Source: Frigididesulfovibrio sp031553235 (GTDB taxonomy: Bacteria > Desulfobacterota > Desulfovibrionia > Desulfovibrionales > Desulfovibrionaceae). From it: a stretch of DNA of 64,000 nucleotides. The notes below the pieces were generated by a model. That model searched no databases. It worked only from the letters and a program-made list of their open reading frames with translations, and was not told where the DNA came from. Location of the stretch: assembly GCA_031553235.1 (NCBI GenBank), contig JAVBLS010000048.1, forward strand, positions 62,001 through 126,000, in the 5' to 3' direction. Of the stretch, positions 17,376-27,047 are shown one piece after another; the stretch's first letter is position 1; every line of letters starts with the position of its first letter. The translations under genes and the position numbers were made by a program.

Positions 17376-18738
17376 CGGGCACCTCGCAGATTACGTGGCG
17401 GTGCTTGCCTCCGGCGGTGCGGGGCACGTCCTCCACGTATTGGATGTCCAGGGCCAGACCGGGGCAGAGGTCCTGCGGAAAATGGGCCTGCAGTTCCCGC
17501 AGCTTGTCGGCGGTGATTTCGCTGAAGCGCCTGCCCCGGACCACATAGAGCACGACGTTGTGCCGGTCGGTCTGGCGGAACTGGAAGGTGTTGATGCCGT
17601 CCATGCCGGAAAGTCGGCGAACGAAAAAAGAACTGTACAACCGTCGGCCGTCCGGCAGGCGCAGGGTGCCGCCTAAGCGTCCGACGCCCATCTCCATAAG
17701 CGGAAAGCTTCGGCCGCAGGGGCAGGCGCCGTCTTTGGCCGCGCCGAAGTCGCCCACCTCGTAACGGATCAGCGGCATGGCCCGGTTGATCAGGTTGGTA
17801 AGCACAATGCGCCGCATTTCCGTTTTCCGGCCTTCCGCCTCAAAGGCCAGACCTTCGGAATACACCTCGTCCGTGACCGGCAGAAACTCGGCATAGGCGG
17901 AATGGGTCAGCAAATGCATATTGCCGTGTTCGCACTCCGAAGACACCGCCGGCACCTCGCGGCTGCCGTACTGATCAAATACTTTGCAGTTGAAAGCTTG
18001 GCCGATGCTTTCCCGCTGGGGCACGCGCAGGCGCTCGGCCGTGGTGATCACCCCACGCACGTTGCCCGGCTTGGTTCCATTCTCTTCGGCAAACTCGGCC
18101 AAATCGGCCAGCACCGAGGAATAGCCGTAGAGGAAAACCCGGCGATATCTGCCGATGACCCCCAGCCAGGCCCGTAAATCGTCTTTGCCGTAACGAAAGG
18201 CATTGAGCAGCAGGTGCCCGGCCAGCCAGGGGCGCAGTCCTTTGGGGATGGCGCTGGAAGTGTTGTCGCGCGGGTTGCCCCAGATGCTGATAACCATGTC
18301 CGACGGCCGCCAGCCGGCAAAGGACAGGCAGAGCAGCCAGTTGGAGTCCATGGATTCGCGCAGGCGCAGATCCTGGTAAAAGCGGATGGGCTGGCCGGTG
18401 GTGCCGCCGCTGAAGTTGAGGTAGCGCATGTTTTCCAAAACGTTGCTCGAGAGCAGGTCTGAAAGGTTGTCCTGGATATCCTGGCGGGTAAGCACCGGGA
18501 ATTGGGTGAAATCCTCGCTGGAGCGGATATCCTCGGGAAGGATCTGTAGTTTTTCAAATATGTTGCGGTAATAAGGCACGTACTTGTAGGCGTAGTGCAG
18601 CAGGGAGGAGATCTGCCAGAACTGTCGGCGGCGCAGTTCCTCCGTGGGCAGCCTGCCCAAGGCCAGAGCCTCGCGATAGCGCGCGTAGCGGTTTCTGCCG
18701 CGCATCCGGTACAGGCATTCGCGCATATAGGCGATCAT
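17365..18738 (-). CDS. PaaK/CapK-like adenylate-forming enzyme
   Basis: 457 residues resembling phenylacetate-CoA ligase and CapK. The AMP-binding P-loop is FSGGTTGQPIRFY (~108-120), later motifs include YGSREVPAVSSECEHG and INRAMPLIRYEVGDFG, and the C-terminal ligase lid ends with GGKHRHVI. A CPCGRSFP motif (two Cys) lies in the loop often seen in this family. CapK-like proteins are common in capsule and EXO loci. They probably activate a carboxylate or acyl group for sugar modification, though no substrate has been proven in general. It overlaps both neighbours (ATGA with the upstream glycosyltransferase). Confidence 0.86.
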   Translation of the reverse strand: MIAYMRECLYRMRGRNRYARYREALALGRLPTEELRRRQFWQISSLLHYAYKYVPYYRNIFEKLQILPEDIRSSEDFTQFPVLTRQDIQDNLSDLLSSNVLENMRYLNFSGGTTGQPIRFYQDLRLRESMDSNWLLCLSFAGWRPSDMVISIWGNPRDNTSSAIPKGLRPWLAGHLLLNAFRYGKDDLRAWLGVIGRYRRVFLYGYSSVLADLAEFAEENGTKPGNVRGVITTAERLRVPQRESIGQAFNCKVFDQYGSREVPAVSSECEHGNMHLLTHSAYAEFLPVTDEVYSEGLAFEAEGRKTEMRRIVLTNLINRAMPLIRYEVGDFGAAKDGACPCGRSFPLMEMGVGRLGGTLRLPDGRRLYSSFFVRRLSGMDGINTFQFRQTDRHNVVLYVVRGRRFSEITADKLRELQAHFPQDLCPGLALDIQYVEDVPRTAGGKHRHVICEVPDEA

Positions 18739-19853
18739 TTGAGGCCTCCCTTCTCTTGGTACAGGCGGCTATAGCGTGCGGCCATGGCCGCGCCGTCGTA
18801 ATTCTGCCGCACGGTTAGCCCGCCCCGGGCAGCCAGACGGCCGGCGTTTTCGGGGTGCTCGATCAATTCCGACATGGCCCGGGCCAGGTGCTCCGGACTT
18901 TGCGCCGGCACCAGACGCAGGCTTTCCCGCTCTTGGTTGAGTCGGGCCAGGTCGCCCACGTCCGTGCCGATGACCGGCAGGTTGCAGGCCATGGCTTCGA
19001 GCACTGCCATGGGCAGGCCTTCGCGCCTGGAAGAAAGCACAAAGGCGTCCAGGCCGCGCAAACAGGCGGCCACGTCGGTCCGGCTGCCCGCGAAGTGGGC
19101 TTTGTCCGCCAGGCCAAGGGCGGCACAAGTCTTCTCCAGTTCAAGCCGGCTCTCGCCGTCGCCCACCAGGAGCAGGCGGGCCTGTTTGTGCCGACGGGCC
19201 ACCTCGGCAAAGGCCGCAAGCAGGGTGTGCTGGTCTTTGGCCTCGCTCAACCGGGCCACGTTGCCGAAGACAAAAAGTTTTTCACGCGCTTCCGGCCAAG
19301 GCAGGGGAGCGCGCGGCCCCTCGGGGGAAAAGATATCGAGATCGACACCGTTGGGGATGACCGTGAGCCGCCTGGGGGATATACCCAGTTGTTTGCGGAA
19401 AAAGTCGGCCAGGGGCTCGCTCACGCAGGTGATCCCGCGCAGGAAAGGCGCGGCCAGGCGGACGGCGGCCCGAAGCCTGGGCATGGTTTCCAGGGAGTGC
19501 GTGGCGTGTTCGGTGTAGATCAGCGGCACTCCGGCCAGGAATGCGGCCGGCAGGGCATAAGGCAGCAGGTAGGCGGCCTGGACGTGGAGCAGGCTGACCC
19601 GTTCCCGGCGCAAGATGCGCTGCAGGCGCCAGACGGCAACGGCGCGCGGCATGGTCTCGGCCCGCAGGGCAAAGGCGGGCAGATCCATAGCCTCGGCCAT
19701 GGGCGCCAGATCGCCCGGGGGATGCATCAGCCCGGCCACCAGGCCGCGAAAGCGGGAGCGGCCGCTGCCCAGAATATTCAGAGCCAGCCGTTCCGCCCCG
19801 CCGGGCCGCAGGGCCACGAGCAATTGCATCACGCACGGGGGCAACAGGGTCAT
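18735..19853 (-). CDS. Glycosyltransferase, GT4 family
   Basis: 372 residues with the GT-B fold. The N-terminal nucleotide-like motif PGGAERLALNILG binds the acceptor side. The C-terminal donor domain has NVARLSEAKDQHTLLAAF and the EX7E motif in SSRREGLPMAVLEAMACNLPVIGTDVG. The segment VIPNGVDLDIFSP is typical of GT4. It transfers a sugar from an NDP donor to the growing lipid-linked repeat unit on the cytoplasmic face. Specificity cannot be read. It is joined by 4-bp overlaps to the acyltransferase before and the PaaK-like gene after. Confidence 0.88.
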   Translation of the reverse strand: MTLLPPCVMQLLVALRPGGAERLALNILGSGRSRFRGLVAGLMHPPGDLAPMAEAMDLPAFALRAETMPRAVAVWRLQRILRRERVSLLHVQAAYLLPYALPAAFLAGVPLIYTEHATHSLETMPRLRAAVRLAAPFLRGITCVSEPLADFFRKQLGISPRRLTVIPNGVDLDIFSPEGPRAPLPWPEAREKLFVFGNVARLSEAKDQHTLLAAFAEVARRHKQARLLLVGDGESRLELEKTCAALGLADKAHFAGSRTDVAACLRGLDAFVLSSRREGLPMAVLEAMACNLPVIGTDVGDLARLNQERESLRLVPAQSPEHLARAMSELIEHPENAGRLAARGGLTVRQNYDGAAMAARYSRLYQEKGGLK

Positions 19854-20731
19854 GGGGCGGCCTCCGCGGGACAGCCTTCGGGTCGGCGTTCCCGGTCGAT
19901 TTTCGTTGTTTCGGCTGTAGTCTGGATCTGTTGGGCCGCCTGCCAGGCTTCGCGCTCGGCAATCCAGGCCATGTAACGTTCTTTGCCGACCCGCTCGCGC
20001 ATGGATTCGGGAATGGGCAGCAGCTTGCTCACGCGGCAGGGCTGCCCTTCGATCAAGGCAAAGGGCGGGACGGTGCCTTTGATATGGGTGCCGATCTTCG
20101 TCACCACACCGTCGCCCACAACGCTTCCGGGATAAACAAGGCTCCGTGTGGCAATATGGCAGAAATCGCCGATGACGACGGGAGAGACTTTGTCCTCTTT
20201 CGGCAGTCCGCCGCCGGGAACAAGGCGTTCCGAGGCATCAACGGGATGGCCCGGGTTGTCCATGAGCATGACGCCACTGCCCAGAATGCAGTATCGGCCT
20301 ATGGCGATGCGTCGGGCGGTCATGAATCGGCAGAGGGGGCCGATGTAGGTGTTGTCGCCGATGATCAGTTCCGGGTCGTCATAGACACGCAGGCCGACCA
20401 GGCCCACGTTGTCGAACATGATGACATTGTCGCCCAGGTCGATGCGCAGGTTGCCGTTGATGCGGCAGATGCCGTTGCCCGCGTACCAGAGCTTGAAGCC
20501 TTTGCCAACTTTGCGGCACATCGCTTTGAACATGGGCTCGTAATAGACCACCCGCCAGAAATTGTGCCAGGTCGCGGTGCGCGCACTCCACTCGTGGTAG
20601 AGGAAGCGGTGCAGCCATGGAACCACCGGCATGTTGATGGCCAGGATCTTGCGGGCGATATCGTGCAACCGGGCGTGGAAGGGGGTCTCTTTGCGGCGCA
20701 CGGCCAAAGTGAAGCGGCTCCAGGGGTTCAT
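19850..20731 (-). CDS. Hexapeptide-repeat (LbH) acyltransferase
   Basis: 293 residues. An ~90-residue N-terminal helical part (WLHRFLYHEWSARTATWHNFWR) precedes hexapeptide turns (INGNLRIDLGDNVIMFDNVGL, LIIGDNTYIGPLC, RIAIGRYCILGSGVMLMD). The His in NPGHPVDASERL is the likely acceptor-site residue, and the family ending GTVPPFALIEGQPCRVSKLLP follows. The C-terminal 40 residues are polar and low-complexity. It probably acetylates a sugar of the repeat unit. ATGA overlaps link it to glycosyltransferases on both sides. Confidence 0.84.
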   Translation of the reverse strand: MNPWSRFTLAVRRKETPFHARLHDIARKILAINMPVVPWLHRFLYHEWSARTATWHNFWRVVYYEPMFKAMCRKVGKGFKLWYAGNGICRINGNLRIDLGDNVIMFDNVGLVGLRVYDDPELIIGDNTYIGPLCRFMTARRIAIGRYCILGSGVMLMDNPGHPVDASERLVPGGGLPKEDKVSPVVIGDFCHIATRSLVYPGSVVGDGVVTKIGTHIKGTVPPFALIEGQPCRVSKLLPIPESMRERVGKERYMAWIAEREAWQAAQQIQTTAETTKIDRERRPEGCPAEAAP

Positions 20732-21870
20732 GCGTCGGCTCCTTTGCGCCGGTGGCGTTCCAGAATGTCGTCGTACAGGCGCAGAATGCGTTCCGCCCGT
20801 GCCCGAGGGGTGAAGTGTTTCGTTGCCCGCTTCTGCCCGGCCGCGCCCAAGGCGGCGCGCCGGGCCGGATCGCCGGCCAGGGCCGAGAGGGCACGGGCCA
20901 GGGCGGGCTCGTCGCCGGGGGAGAGCAAAATGCCGGTGTGGCCGTCTTCAACCACCTCGGGTACGCCGCCCACTTTCGAGGCGATCAGCGGCCTGCCGAG
21001 CAGCATGCCTTCCAGGGCGGCGTTGGGCATGCCTTCGCTGTGTGAGGGCAGCACCTGGATGTCCATGGCCCGGTAAAAGGGCGCCAGACCGCGCACATGG
21101 CCGGTAAAAACCAGGTTCCCGGCAAGGCCGAGGCTGCGGGCCTCCGCCTCCAAAAGGGTTCGTTCCTGCCCGTCGCCCACCAGGAGGCCGTACAAGCGGG
21201 GCTCGCTCCTGCGGGCCTCGGCCAGGGCGCGGAGAAAATGGATCTGCCCCTTTTCCGGGCTGAGCCGGCCGACCACCCCGGCCACCAGGGCCTGCGCCGG
21301 GATGTCGAACTCGGCCCGCACGTCGCGATCCGGGGTCTCCCCCCGCAGTTCGCCCACATCCACGGCATTGGGGATGACCCGGCACTTGGCTCGGACCGGC
21401 GACAGGAGTCGGGACCGTAGAGACGCCGAAACGGCCACCACCTGGTCCGCTCCCAGGAGTATGAGGTGCTCCAGGGCGGTGTAGCAGCGGATCTTGAAGT
21501 TTTCCGCAGTCCAGCCGTGGACAAAAGCCAGCCAGGGCAGATCGGTCTTGCGGCGTAACAGGGCGCAGAGCACGTGGCTTTTGTAGCCGTGGGACTGGAG
21601 CAGGTCGACTTTGTGTTCGCGCAGCAGGGGCAGGGCCTGGTCGACCAAGGAACAATCAAGGATGCGTTTTTGGCGCAGAAAGGCCACGGGCGCTCCGGCG
21701 GCCCGCACGGCCCGGACGTATTCCGTTTCGGTGTTTTCCGGGTCGGTGCTGTAGTCCACCACCAGGGGGGCGCAACCTTCCAGCCCGCCGAAGCGCAAGA
21801 ATTGCACCAGGCCCTTGCCCGGTCCGCCCAGAATGCCCGTGGCCAGGGCGATGAACACGCGCGCCTTCAA
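20728..21870 (-). CDS. Glycosyltransferase, GT4 family
   Basis: 380 residues, GT-B fold. The N-terminal part has ILGGPGKGLVQFLRF, then HKVDLLQSHGYKSHVL and FVHGWTAENFK. The donor half has VVGRLSPEKGQIHFLRAL and the EX7E box in SHSEGMPNAALEGMLLGRPLI. CRVIPNAVD marks the inter-domain region. It is one of three GT4-like enzymes in tandem. Substrate unknown. Translationally coupled to both neighbours by 4-bp overlaps. Confidence 0.88.
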   Translation of the reverse strand: MKARVFIALATGILGGPGKGLVQFLRFGGLEGCAPLVVDYSTDPENTETEYVRAVRAAGAPVAFLRQKRILDCSLVDQALPLLREHKVDLLQSHGYKSHVLCALLRRKTDLPWLAFVHGWTAENFKIRCYTALEHLILLGADQVVAVSASLRSRLLSPVRAKCRVIPNAVDVGELRGETPDRDVRAEFDIPAQALVAGVVGRLSPEKGQIHFLRALAEARRSEPRLYGLLVGDGQERTLLEAEARSLGLAGNLVFTGHVRGLAPFYRAMDIQVLPSHSEGMPNAALEGMLLGRPLIASKVGGVPEVVEDGHTGILLSPGDEPALARALSALAGDPARRAALGAAGQKRATKHFTPRARAERILRLYDDILERHRRKGADA

Positions 21871-23078
21871 GCGGCCTCCTTGCCGGGCACTCTCACCGGA
21901 CGCCGTTGCCGTGCCGCCAGGGTTTCTTCGATCCAGTCGGAGAGCAACTCGGCCTTGTCTTCCCAGGTTTCCCCCGCCAGCGCGGCCAGGCGCGCTTCGG
22001 GAGGCGTGGGGTCGGCCAGGGCTGCCTCAACGGCGGCGATAAAGGCCCCCGCCCCCTGGGCGATGCGGAGCTGCCCGGCAAAGCGGAAAACCTCGGGCAT
22101 GGGCGTGGCGACCACGGGTTTGCCCGTGGCGATGTATTCGCGCAGCTTGAGCGGGTTGGCCGTTTTGGTGTGCTCGTTGACCAGGTAGGGGATGACTGCG
22201 ACGTCAAAGCGTGAAGCCAGGGCCGGCAGACGCTCATAAGGCACGGCCGGCAGGCGAAGAAAATTAGGCAGGCGCTCCAGGGGGCCAAGATCGATGCGGG
22301 CCGTGCCGATACAGACGAATCGCCAGTCGGGCCGGGCTGTGAGCAGGGTTTGGACCATCTCCAGATCGAAGTGGCTGTCGATGAGTCCGTAGAAGCCGAC
22401 AACGCGCCCGCCGACCCCGGCCAATTCCGGCGGCACGGGCTGAGGCCGGGAGGCCTGGGCAAAGTGTTCCAGATCCACGCCGTGGGTCAGCAGGCGGGCC
22501 TGGAGGCGCTGCCTTGCGCGCGAGGCGCACAGGGAGTCGGAGACGGCCACCAGCAGATCCGCCCTGGCCAGCAGCTTTTCTTCCATGTCCCTGACGATTT
22601 CCGGCTGGTTCATCTTGGGCCAGAGGGTGAAGTCGTCCACGCAGTAGTAGACGGTCAGGCATTCGCCAAAAGCGCCGGCGTAGTCCCCGGCATCGGGCAG
22701 GGTGGCCAGCAGGATGGGAGAGCGCATGCCGAGTTTGTTCATGGCCCGGAGCACGGCCCGCGCCACGCTTGCCCGGTTGCCGGCGCGCACGCCCGGAATG
22801 CGGTTGAAGGGGAACATCGGCGGCGAGAGCAGATGCAGGCCGGCGGGCAGGGTGGCCTGTTCTTCCTGTGGCGTCGGTCCCAGCCAGGAGCGGATTTTTT
22901 CCCAGGAGCGCCTGATGTCGTAGAGGGTCAATTGCGGGCTGCGCAGGCCGATGGTGTGCACCCAGAGCAGCCGGTTGCCGTGGGACAGGAAACGGCGCAT
23001 CAGGTGCCGGCAGCTGAAGGGGTGGCGCCCCCAGTCGTCCGAGAAGACGAGAAAGTCTCTGTTCGCGAGCATGTTCAT
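21867..23078 (-). CDS. Glycosyltransferase, GT1/GT4-like
   Basis: 403 residues from ATG 23078, which overlaps the upstream stop as ATGA; the longer in-frame N-terminus is rejected. The start MNMLANRDFLVFSDDWGRH, followed by HLMRRFLSHGNRLLWVHTIG, is a recognisable family found in many EPS loci. Donor-domain signs are VGFYGLIDSHFDLEM and VIPYLVNEHTKTANPLKLREYIATGKPVV. The usual EX7E is here represented by NPLKLREYIATGKP. It probably adds one sugar of the repeat unit in the cytoplasm. Confidence 0.85.
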   Translation of the reverse strand: MNMLANRDFLVFSDDWGRHPFSCRHLMRRFLSHGNRLLWVHTIGLRSPQLTLYDIRRSWEKIRSWLGPTPQEEQATLPAGLHLLSPPMFPFNRIPGVRAGNRASVARAVLRAMNKLGMRSPILLATLPDAGDYAGAFGECLTVYYCVDDFTLWPKMNQPEIVRDMEEKLLARADLLVAVSDSLCASRARQRLQARLLTHGVDLEHFAQASRPQPVPPELAGVGGRVVGFYGLIDSHFDLEMVQTLLTARPDWRFVCIGTARIDLGPLERLPNFLRLPAVPYERLPALASRFDVAVIPYLVNEHTKTANPLKLREYIATGKPVVATPMPEVFRFAGQLRIAQGAGAFIAAVEAALADPTPPEARLAALAGETWEDKAELLSDWIEETLAARQRRPVRVPGKEAA

Positions 23079-24211
23079 ACCCTTCCACGCAGGCGCCGTT
23101 CCGAACGCCGGCGCAACTCGGCAAAATAGCGCACGGTCTTTCGGGTATCGGCCGAACAGGCCATATTGGCGGCCCGGCTCGACCATCTGTACCAGTGCCA
23201 ACGCAAGCCCTCGGGCCGCATGGAAATGCCCATGTACGGACTCGCCGGGGTGATGAGACCGTGTTTTTCCAACAACGCGAGCACCGTTTCGTAGTCGCCG
23301 GTCGCCCATAGGGAGTAGAAGGCCTCGTGCAGGGGGCCGAGTTGTTTTCGCAGAACCGGTTCGAACTCGTTTTCCAGGCCCCGCAGCAAATCGGCGCAAA
23401 GCTCAAGGTAGGCGTGGTCCTGCCCGGTGGCCTTGGCAGCATGCAGGTGCTGCAGCCATTCCCGGAAAAAGGCCTCGCCGATATGCGGGACGATCCATTC
23501 TTCCTTGCCGTGGCCGGCAAATATTTCCCGTGCCAGGAGAAATCGTTTGACAAAGGCCAGAGCCTTGGTCGGGGTCGGGATGTTGCGCTTGTGGTTGATG
23601 CGGTACAGCAGCACATTCAGGCCCACAACGGGCAAGGTTTTCAGCAGTCCGTACACCCGGCAGAGAAAAACGGAATCTTCGCCTATGGGTAAGTTTTCGG
23701 GAAAGCGGATGTCATGCCGCTTCAGGAATTCGGCGGCATACATATGCCGCCAGAACCCGGCCGTGGGGATGGGCACCGGCCTTTCCTCCACCGCGTCGTG
23801 CTTCCGTCGACTGCTCAAAAACGCCAGCAGGCGCTGTTCGCAGAAAAGCACCGCGTATCCTTCGACCACGGGGTGGTTGCCGGTGACCAGAGGCCGGTAC
23901 AGAGCGGCCAAGGCGCCGGGAAACAACGCATCGTCGCTGTCCAAAAAAGCCACGGCCTTGCCCCGAACCTGATCCAGCCCGGTATTGCGGGCCCCAGCCG
24001 CACCTTTGCCGCCTTCGTTGCTCAGAAAGCGGATGCGCGGATCCTCTGCGGCGTATGCCCGAGCCATTGCCGGCGTGGCGTCCGTTGAACCGTCATCGAC
24101 GATCAACAATTCCCAAGCGGGAAAGTGCTGCTGCAATACCGATTCGATGGCCGGCCCGAGATGGGGGGCGGCGTTGTAACACGGCATGATGATACTGACT
24201 TCCGGCTGCAT
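23075..24211 (-). CDS. Glycosyltransferase family 2
   Basis: 378 residues from ATG 24211 (AAGGA upstream). GT-A fold: VSIIMPCYNAAPHLGPAIESV, then LLIVDDGSTDATP and the metal-binding DxD as AFLDSDDALFPG. AGARNTGLDQVRG lies in between as usual. The C-terminal ~180 residues (LLRGLENEFEPVLRKQLGPLHEAFYSLW) are shared with the next gene upstream, so the two are paralogues from a tandem duplication. Cytoplasmic, uses an NDP-sugar. Confidence 0.88.
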   Translation of the reverse strand: MQPEVSIIMPCYNAAPHLGPAIESVLQQHFPAWELLIVDDGSTDATPAMARAYAAEDPRIRFLSNEGGKGAAGARNTGLDQVRGKAVAFLDSDDALFPGALAALYRPLVTGNHPVVEGYAVLFCEQRLLAFLSSRRKHDAVEERPVPIPTAGFWRHMYAAEFLKRHDIRFPENLPIGEDSVFLCRVYGLLKTLPVVGLNVLLYRINHKRNIPTPTKALAFVKRFLLAREIFAGHGKEEWIVPHIGEAFFREWLQHLHAAKATGQDHAYLELCADLLRGLENEFEPVLRKQLGPLHEAFYSLWATGDYETVLALLEKHGLITPASPYMGISMRPEGLRWHWYRWSSRAANMACSADTRKTVRYFAELRRRSERRLRGRV

Positions 24212-24224
24212 GGCGGTTCCTTTC

Positions 24225-25448
24225 TCAGTGCTCTTCCGGCCGCTCGGCCGTGGTGTGCTCCTGTCGTTCCGCGTGTGGGACCTGGCGCGGGTCGGCATCC
24301 GGTTCGGGGCTGCGCCATCGGCGCAGCCGGCTCCGCATCTGCAGTCGCAGCAGGTAGAAAAGTGCGCGACGGGTCTGTGGGATGCGGACAAGATTGAGTA
24401 TGCGCCGGGGCAGGGTGTAGGCCGGCCAGAAGGTCTCTTCCGGCCTGTGCGCGATACCCAGAAAAGGCGGGCTCGGCGCGGGCAGGCGCTCCTCGTCCAG
24501 AAGTTCCAGAATGCCCTGGATGTCTTCTTTGTTCCACAGAGCGAAAAACTTCTCCTGCGCTCCGCTCAGCATGGCGCCCAGAACGGGAGCGAATTCTTTT
24601 TTCCTTTCGGCAAAGAGGGTCAGGCAGCGTGCAAGGTAGTCTGTGGCCCATTCCGGACCTTGCCGGCGCACGGCATACAGACAGTATGGCCAGCGGGCCA
24701 AGAGAAGGCTGGATATGGCCGGCGCGATCTGGGCCTCTTTGGCGGTTCCCTGAAACAGGGATCGAACATGCAGTGCAAGGGAAAGATACGACTCCGCATG
24801 TTCGGCGGTGACGGGGGTGCGCTTGTGGTTATAGCGATACAGATGCACAATCTGGTTGACCACCGGAAGGGAGTCCAGGGAGGCATAGGCTTGGCTGAGA
24901 AAGTAAAAATCTTGGCCACGCGGCAGATCCGAGGCAAAGAGAATGCCCCGCCGGCGGAGAAAATTCGTTTGGAACATATGCAGCCAGAAGGTGGTGGTCG
25001 GATAGGTCACCGGCTCACAGCCGGAGCGCAGCGCTTCGGCGGAGAGCCTGTTGATGGATGCCAGTCCGCGTTGCATGCACAGGGCGCTGCCCACTCCCCG
25101 CACCACGGGCTGCCCGCTTTCCCGCAGCCGGGCATGCAGGGCCGCGAAAGCACCGGGAAAATACGCGTCGTCGCTATCCAGAAAGGCGATAGCCTCGCCT
25201 TCGGCCTGGGCCATCCCCGTGTTGCGGGCATCGCCCGCTCCTTTGACGCCGGCGTTGTCCAGCAGTCGGATACGGCCGTCATATGCGGCATAGCGGGCGG
25301 CAATGGTGCGCGTGGCGTCGGTGGATCCATCGTCGATGATCAGCAGTTCCCACGTCGGCCCCTGTTGGGCCAGCACAGACTCCACAGCTTGCCCGACCCA
25401 GGGGGCGACGTTGTATGAGGGCATGATGACGCTGATATCCGGGGCCAT
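24225..25448 (-). CDS. Glycosyltransferase family 2 (paralogue of the neighbour)
   Basis: 407 residues. It opens MAPDISVIMPSYNVAPWVGQ, followed by LLIIDDGSTDATR, GDARNTGMAQAEGEAIAFLDSDDAYFPG. Residue order, domain length and the C-terminal extension parallel the following gene, from which it is separated by 13 bp. The two differ enough that they probably recognise different sugars or acceptors. The C-terminus is longer and ends in a polar, Glu/Arg/His-rich tail. It follows the flippase gene after 3 bp. Confidence 0.88.
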   Translation of the reverse strand: MAPDISVIMPSYNVAPWVGQAVESVLAQQGPTWELLIIDDGSTDATRTIAARYAAYDGRIRLLDNAGVKGAGDARNTGMAQAEGEAIAFLDSDDAYFPGAFAALHARLRESGQPVVRGVGSALCMQRGLASINRLSAEALRSGCEPVTYPTTTFWLHMFQTNFLRRRGILFASDLPRGQDFYFLSQAYASLDSLPVVNQIVHLYRYNHKRTPVTAEHAESYLSLALHVRSLFQGTAKEAQIAPAISSLLLARWPYCLYAVRRQGPEWATDYLARCLTLFAERKKEFAPVLGAMLSGAQEKFFALWNKEDIQGILELLDEERLPAPSPPFLGIAHRPEETFWPAYTLPRRILNLVRIPQTRRALFYLLRLQMRSRLRRWRSPEPDADPRQVPHAERQEHTTAERPEEH

Positions 25449-25451
25449 ACC

Positions 25452-27047
25452 TTACTCCTTGTCCGGAGCGGGAATTTTCGAAAAATGCTCGGTCAGGGCG
25501 GCATCCAGACGGCTTCTGCCGGCAAAGTAAAGTTTTGTCAGGCGGATGCAGGCAAGCAACGTGAATATACTCACGGAAAACTGCCCCACGCATGCAGCGA
25601 ACAGCACCGCGTAGCTCGGCGAAAGCAGGGGGCTGACGACCGCAAAGTACAGGGCCTGGGCCGTGCCCTGGCACAGGATGACGCTCCCGATGGTCAGATA
25701 ATACCGGGTGAGGGGGATCTCGGCCGCCGCGCTGATGTAGGACGGCAGGACGGCGAGACGGAACAGCAGGGTGGTGGCGAAAAATACCCAGCCGACACCC
25801 GGCAGACCGTACCAGATGACTGCAGGTATGGAGGCCGCCACGTTGGCCACACCTTCCAACACATTGACGGAGGCAAGAAAGGAATGGCGGCCGACGCCTA
25901 TGAGAAAGGCCGTGGACGGGTATTGGCCGAAGCCCAGGGCGCAGCCCAGGGCCAGCGGGATGAGCACCCCCTGGATGTCTTCAAAGCCGCCGCCCAGCCA
26001 GCGGTCGACGAACAGCCCGCCGTAAAAAGCGAGACACAGCCCGATGTAGCCCGAAACGGTGAAGCTGAGTTGCAGCGACGCCAGCAACGAGTGCCTGCAG
26101 CCGTTGGCGTCACCTTGGGCCTGCATGCGGCTGAAGTAGGGACTCATGATGCCGAAGACGCTGCTCATGGTGGTGTCCATGTAATTGATGAACTGCCTGG
26201 CAAGGGCAAAAACCGTCGTATGCGCCAGACTGAGAAAGGCGGCGACCAGCAGTATCTGCACCTTGGTGCGCAGCATGTTGCCTATTGTCATGATTACAAG
26301 CGGCACGCTGAAGCGGATGAGTGCCTTGACCTGGGCAAGGGAGAAGGCGGCCCTGCTGCAGCGCGCCGGGCTGAAGCGCACCGCCAATACATAGAGAGCG
26401 AGTGCTTCGCAGATGTTTCCGGCGGCAGTGATGAGCGCAACGCGCAGCAGGTTGGTGCCGAAGGAAAGAGCGGGCGAAAGCCAAAGCAGTACGGCGGCGC
26501 TCACCGCCAAGGTGCGGATAGTGCCGAGCAACGCGATGGTCGTCCAGCGCATGCAGGCGGCGAGCAGTCCGAAGGACGCCCGGCAGAGAAGCTGTATCGC
26601 CACGGAAACCGTGACGATGCCCAGAGCGGCCGCGGCCGTGCCGGCCTCCAGGGGGATATCGGTCACCGCTTCCATACTCAAGCAGACTCCCGCTCCGATG
26701 AGCAGCGTCAGCAGGGCTGCGGTTGTGCTCATGCAGCAGGCGGCGGTATAGATGCGGTCCAGTTCGCCCGGAGCCGTCGTCAGTTTGACGGAAGGCCCAC
26801 CGGAAGTCCCGGCGGCGACGTCCGCGACCTCGGCGGCGGCGGCCAGCTTGGACACGGACTGCAGCACGCCGAAATCCAGCAGCAGATAGTAGGCGGCCAG
26901 GGTGGAGATCAGCGCCCATACCCCGTAATTGTCTTTGCCCAGACAAAGAAGCATATGCGGGGTGACCAGTAGGGTGGCGGCCAGGCCGATGCCGAAGGCC
27001 GCAAGACGCACCAGGGAATGCCGGGCAAAGTAACGCATCACGCTCAT
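25452..27047 (-). CDS. Wzx-type polysaccharide flippase (MOP superfamily)
   Basis: 531 residues from ATG 27047 (ATGA overlap with the polymerase stop). About 12-14 transmembrane helices. The N-terminus MRYFARHSLVRLAAFGIGLAA with GKDNYGVWALISTLAAYYLLLDFGV is typical of Wzx/RfbX-like lipopolysaccharide exporters. An insertion of about 25 polar residues (VADVAAGTSGGPSVKLTTAPG) follows helix 2. It should move the undecaprenyl-linked repeat unit across the inner membrane, followed by polymerisation by the neighbouring Wzy-like protein. Confidence 0.85.
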   Translation of the reverse strand: MSVMRYFARHSLVRLAAFGIGLAATLLVTPHMLLCLGKDNYGVWALISTLAAYYLLLDFGVLQSVSKLAAAAEVADVAAGTSGGPSVKLTTAPGELDRIYTAACCMSTTAALLTLLIGAGVCLSMEAVTDIPLEAGTAAAALGIVTVSVAIQLLCRASFGLLAACMRWTTIALLGTIRTLAVSAAVLLWLSPALSFGTNLLRVALITAAGNICEALALYVLAVRFSPARCSRAAFSLAQVKALIRFSVPLVIMTIGNMLRTKVQILLVAAFLSLAHTTVFALARQFINYMDTTMSSVFGIMSPYFSRMQAQGDANGCRHSLLASLQLSFTVSGYIGLCLAFYGGLFVDRWLGGGFEDIQGVLIPLALGCALGFGQYPSTAFLIGVGRHSFLASVNVLEGVANVAASIPAVIWYGLPGVGWVFFATTLLFRLAVLPSYISAAAEIPLTRYYLTIGSVILCQGTAQALYFAVVSPLLSPSYAVLFAACVGQFSVSIFTLLACIRLTKLYFAGRSRLDAALTEHFSKIPAPDKE

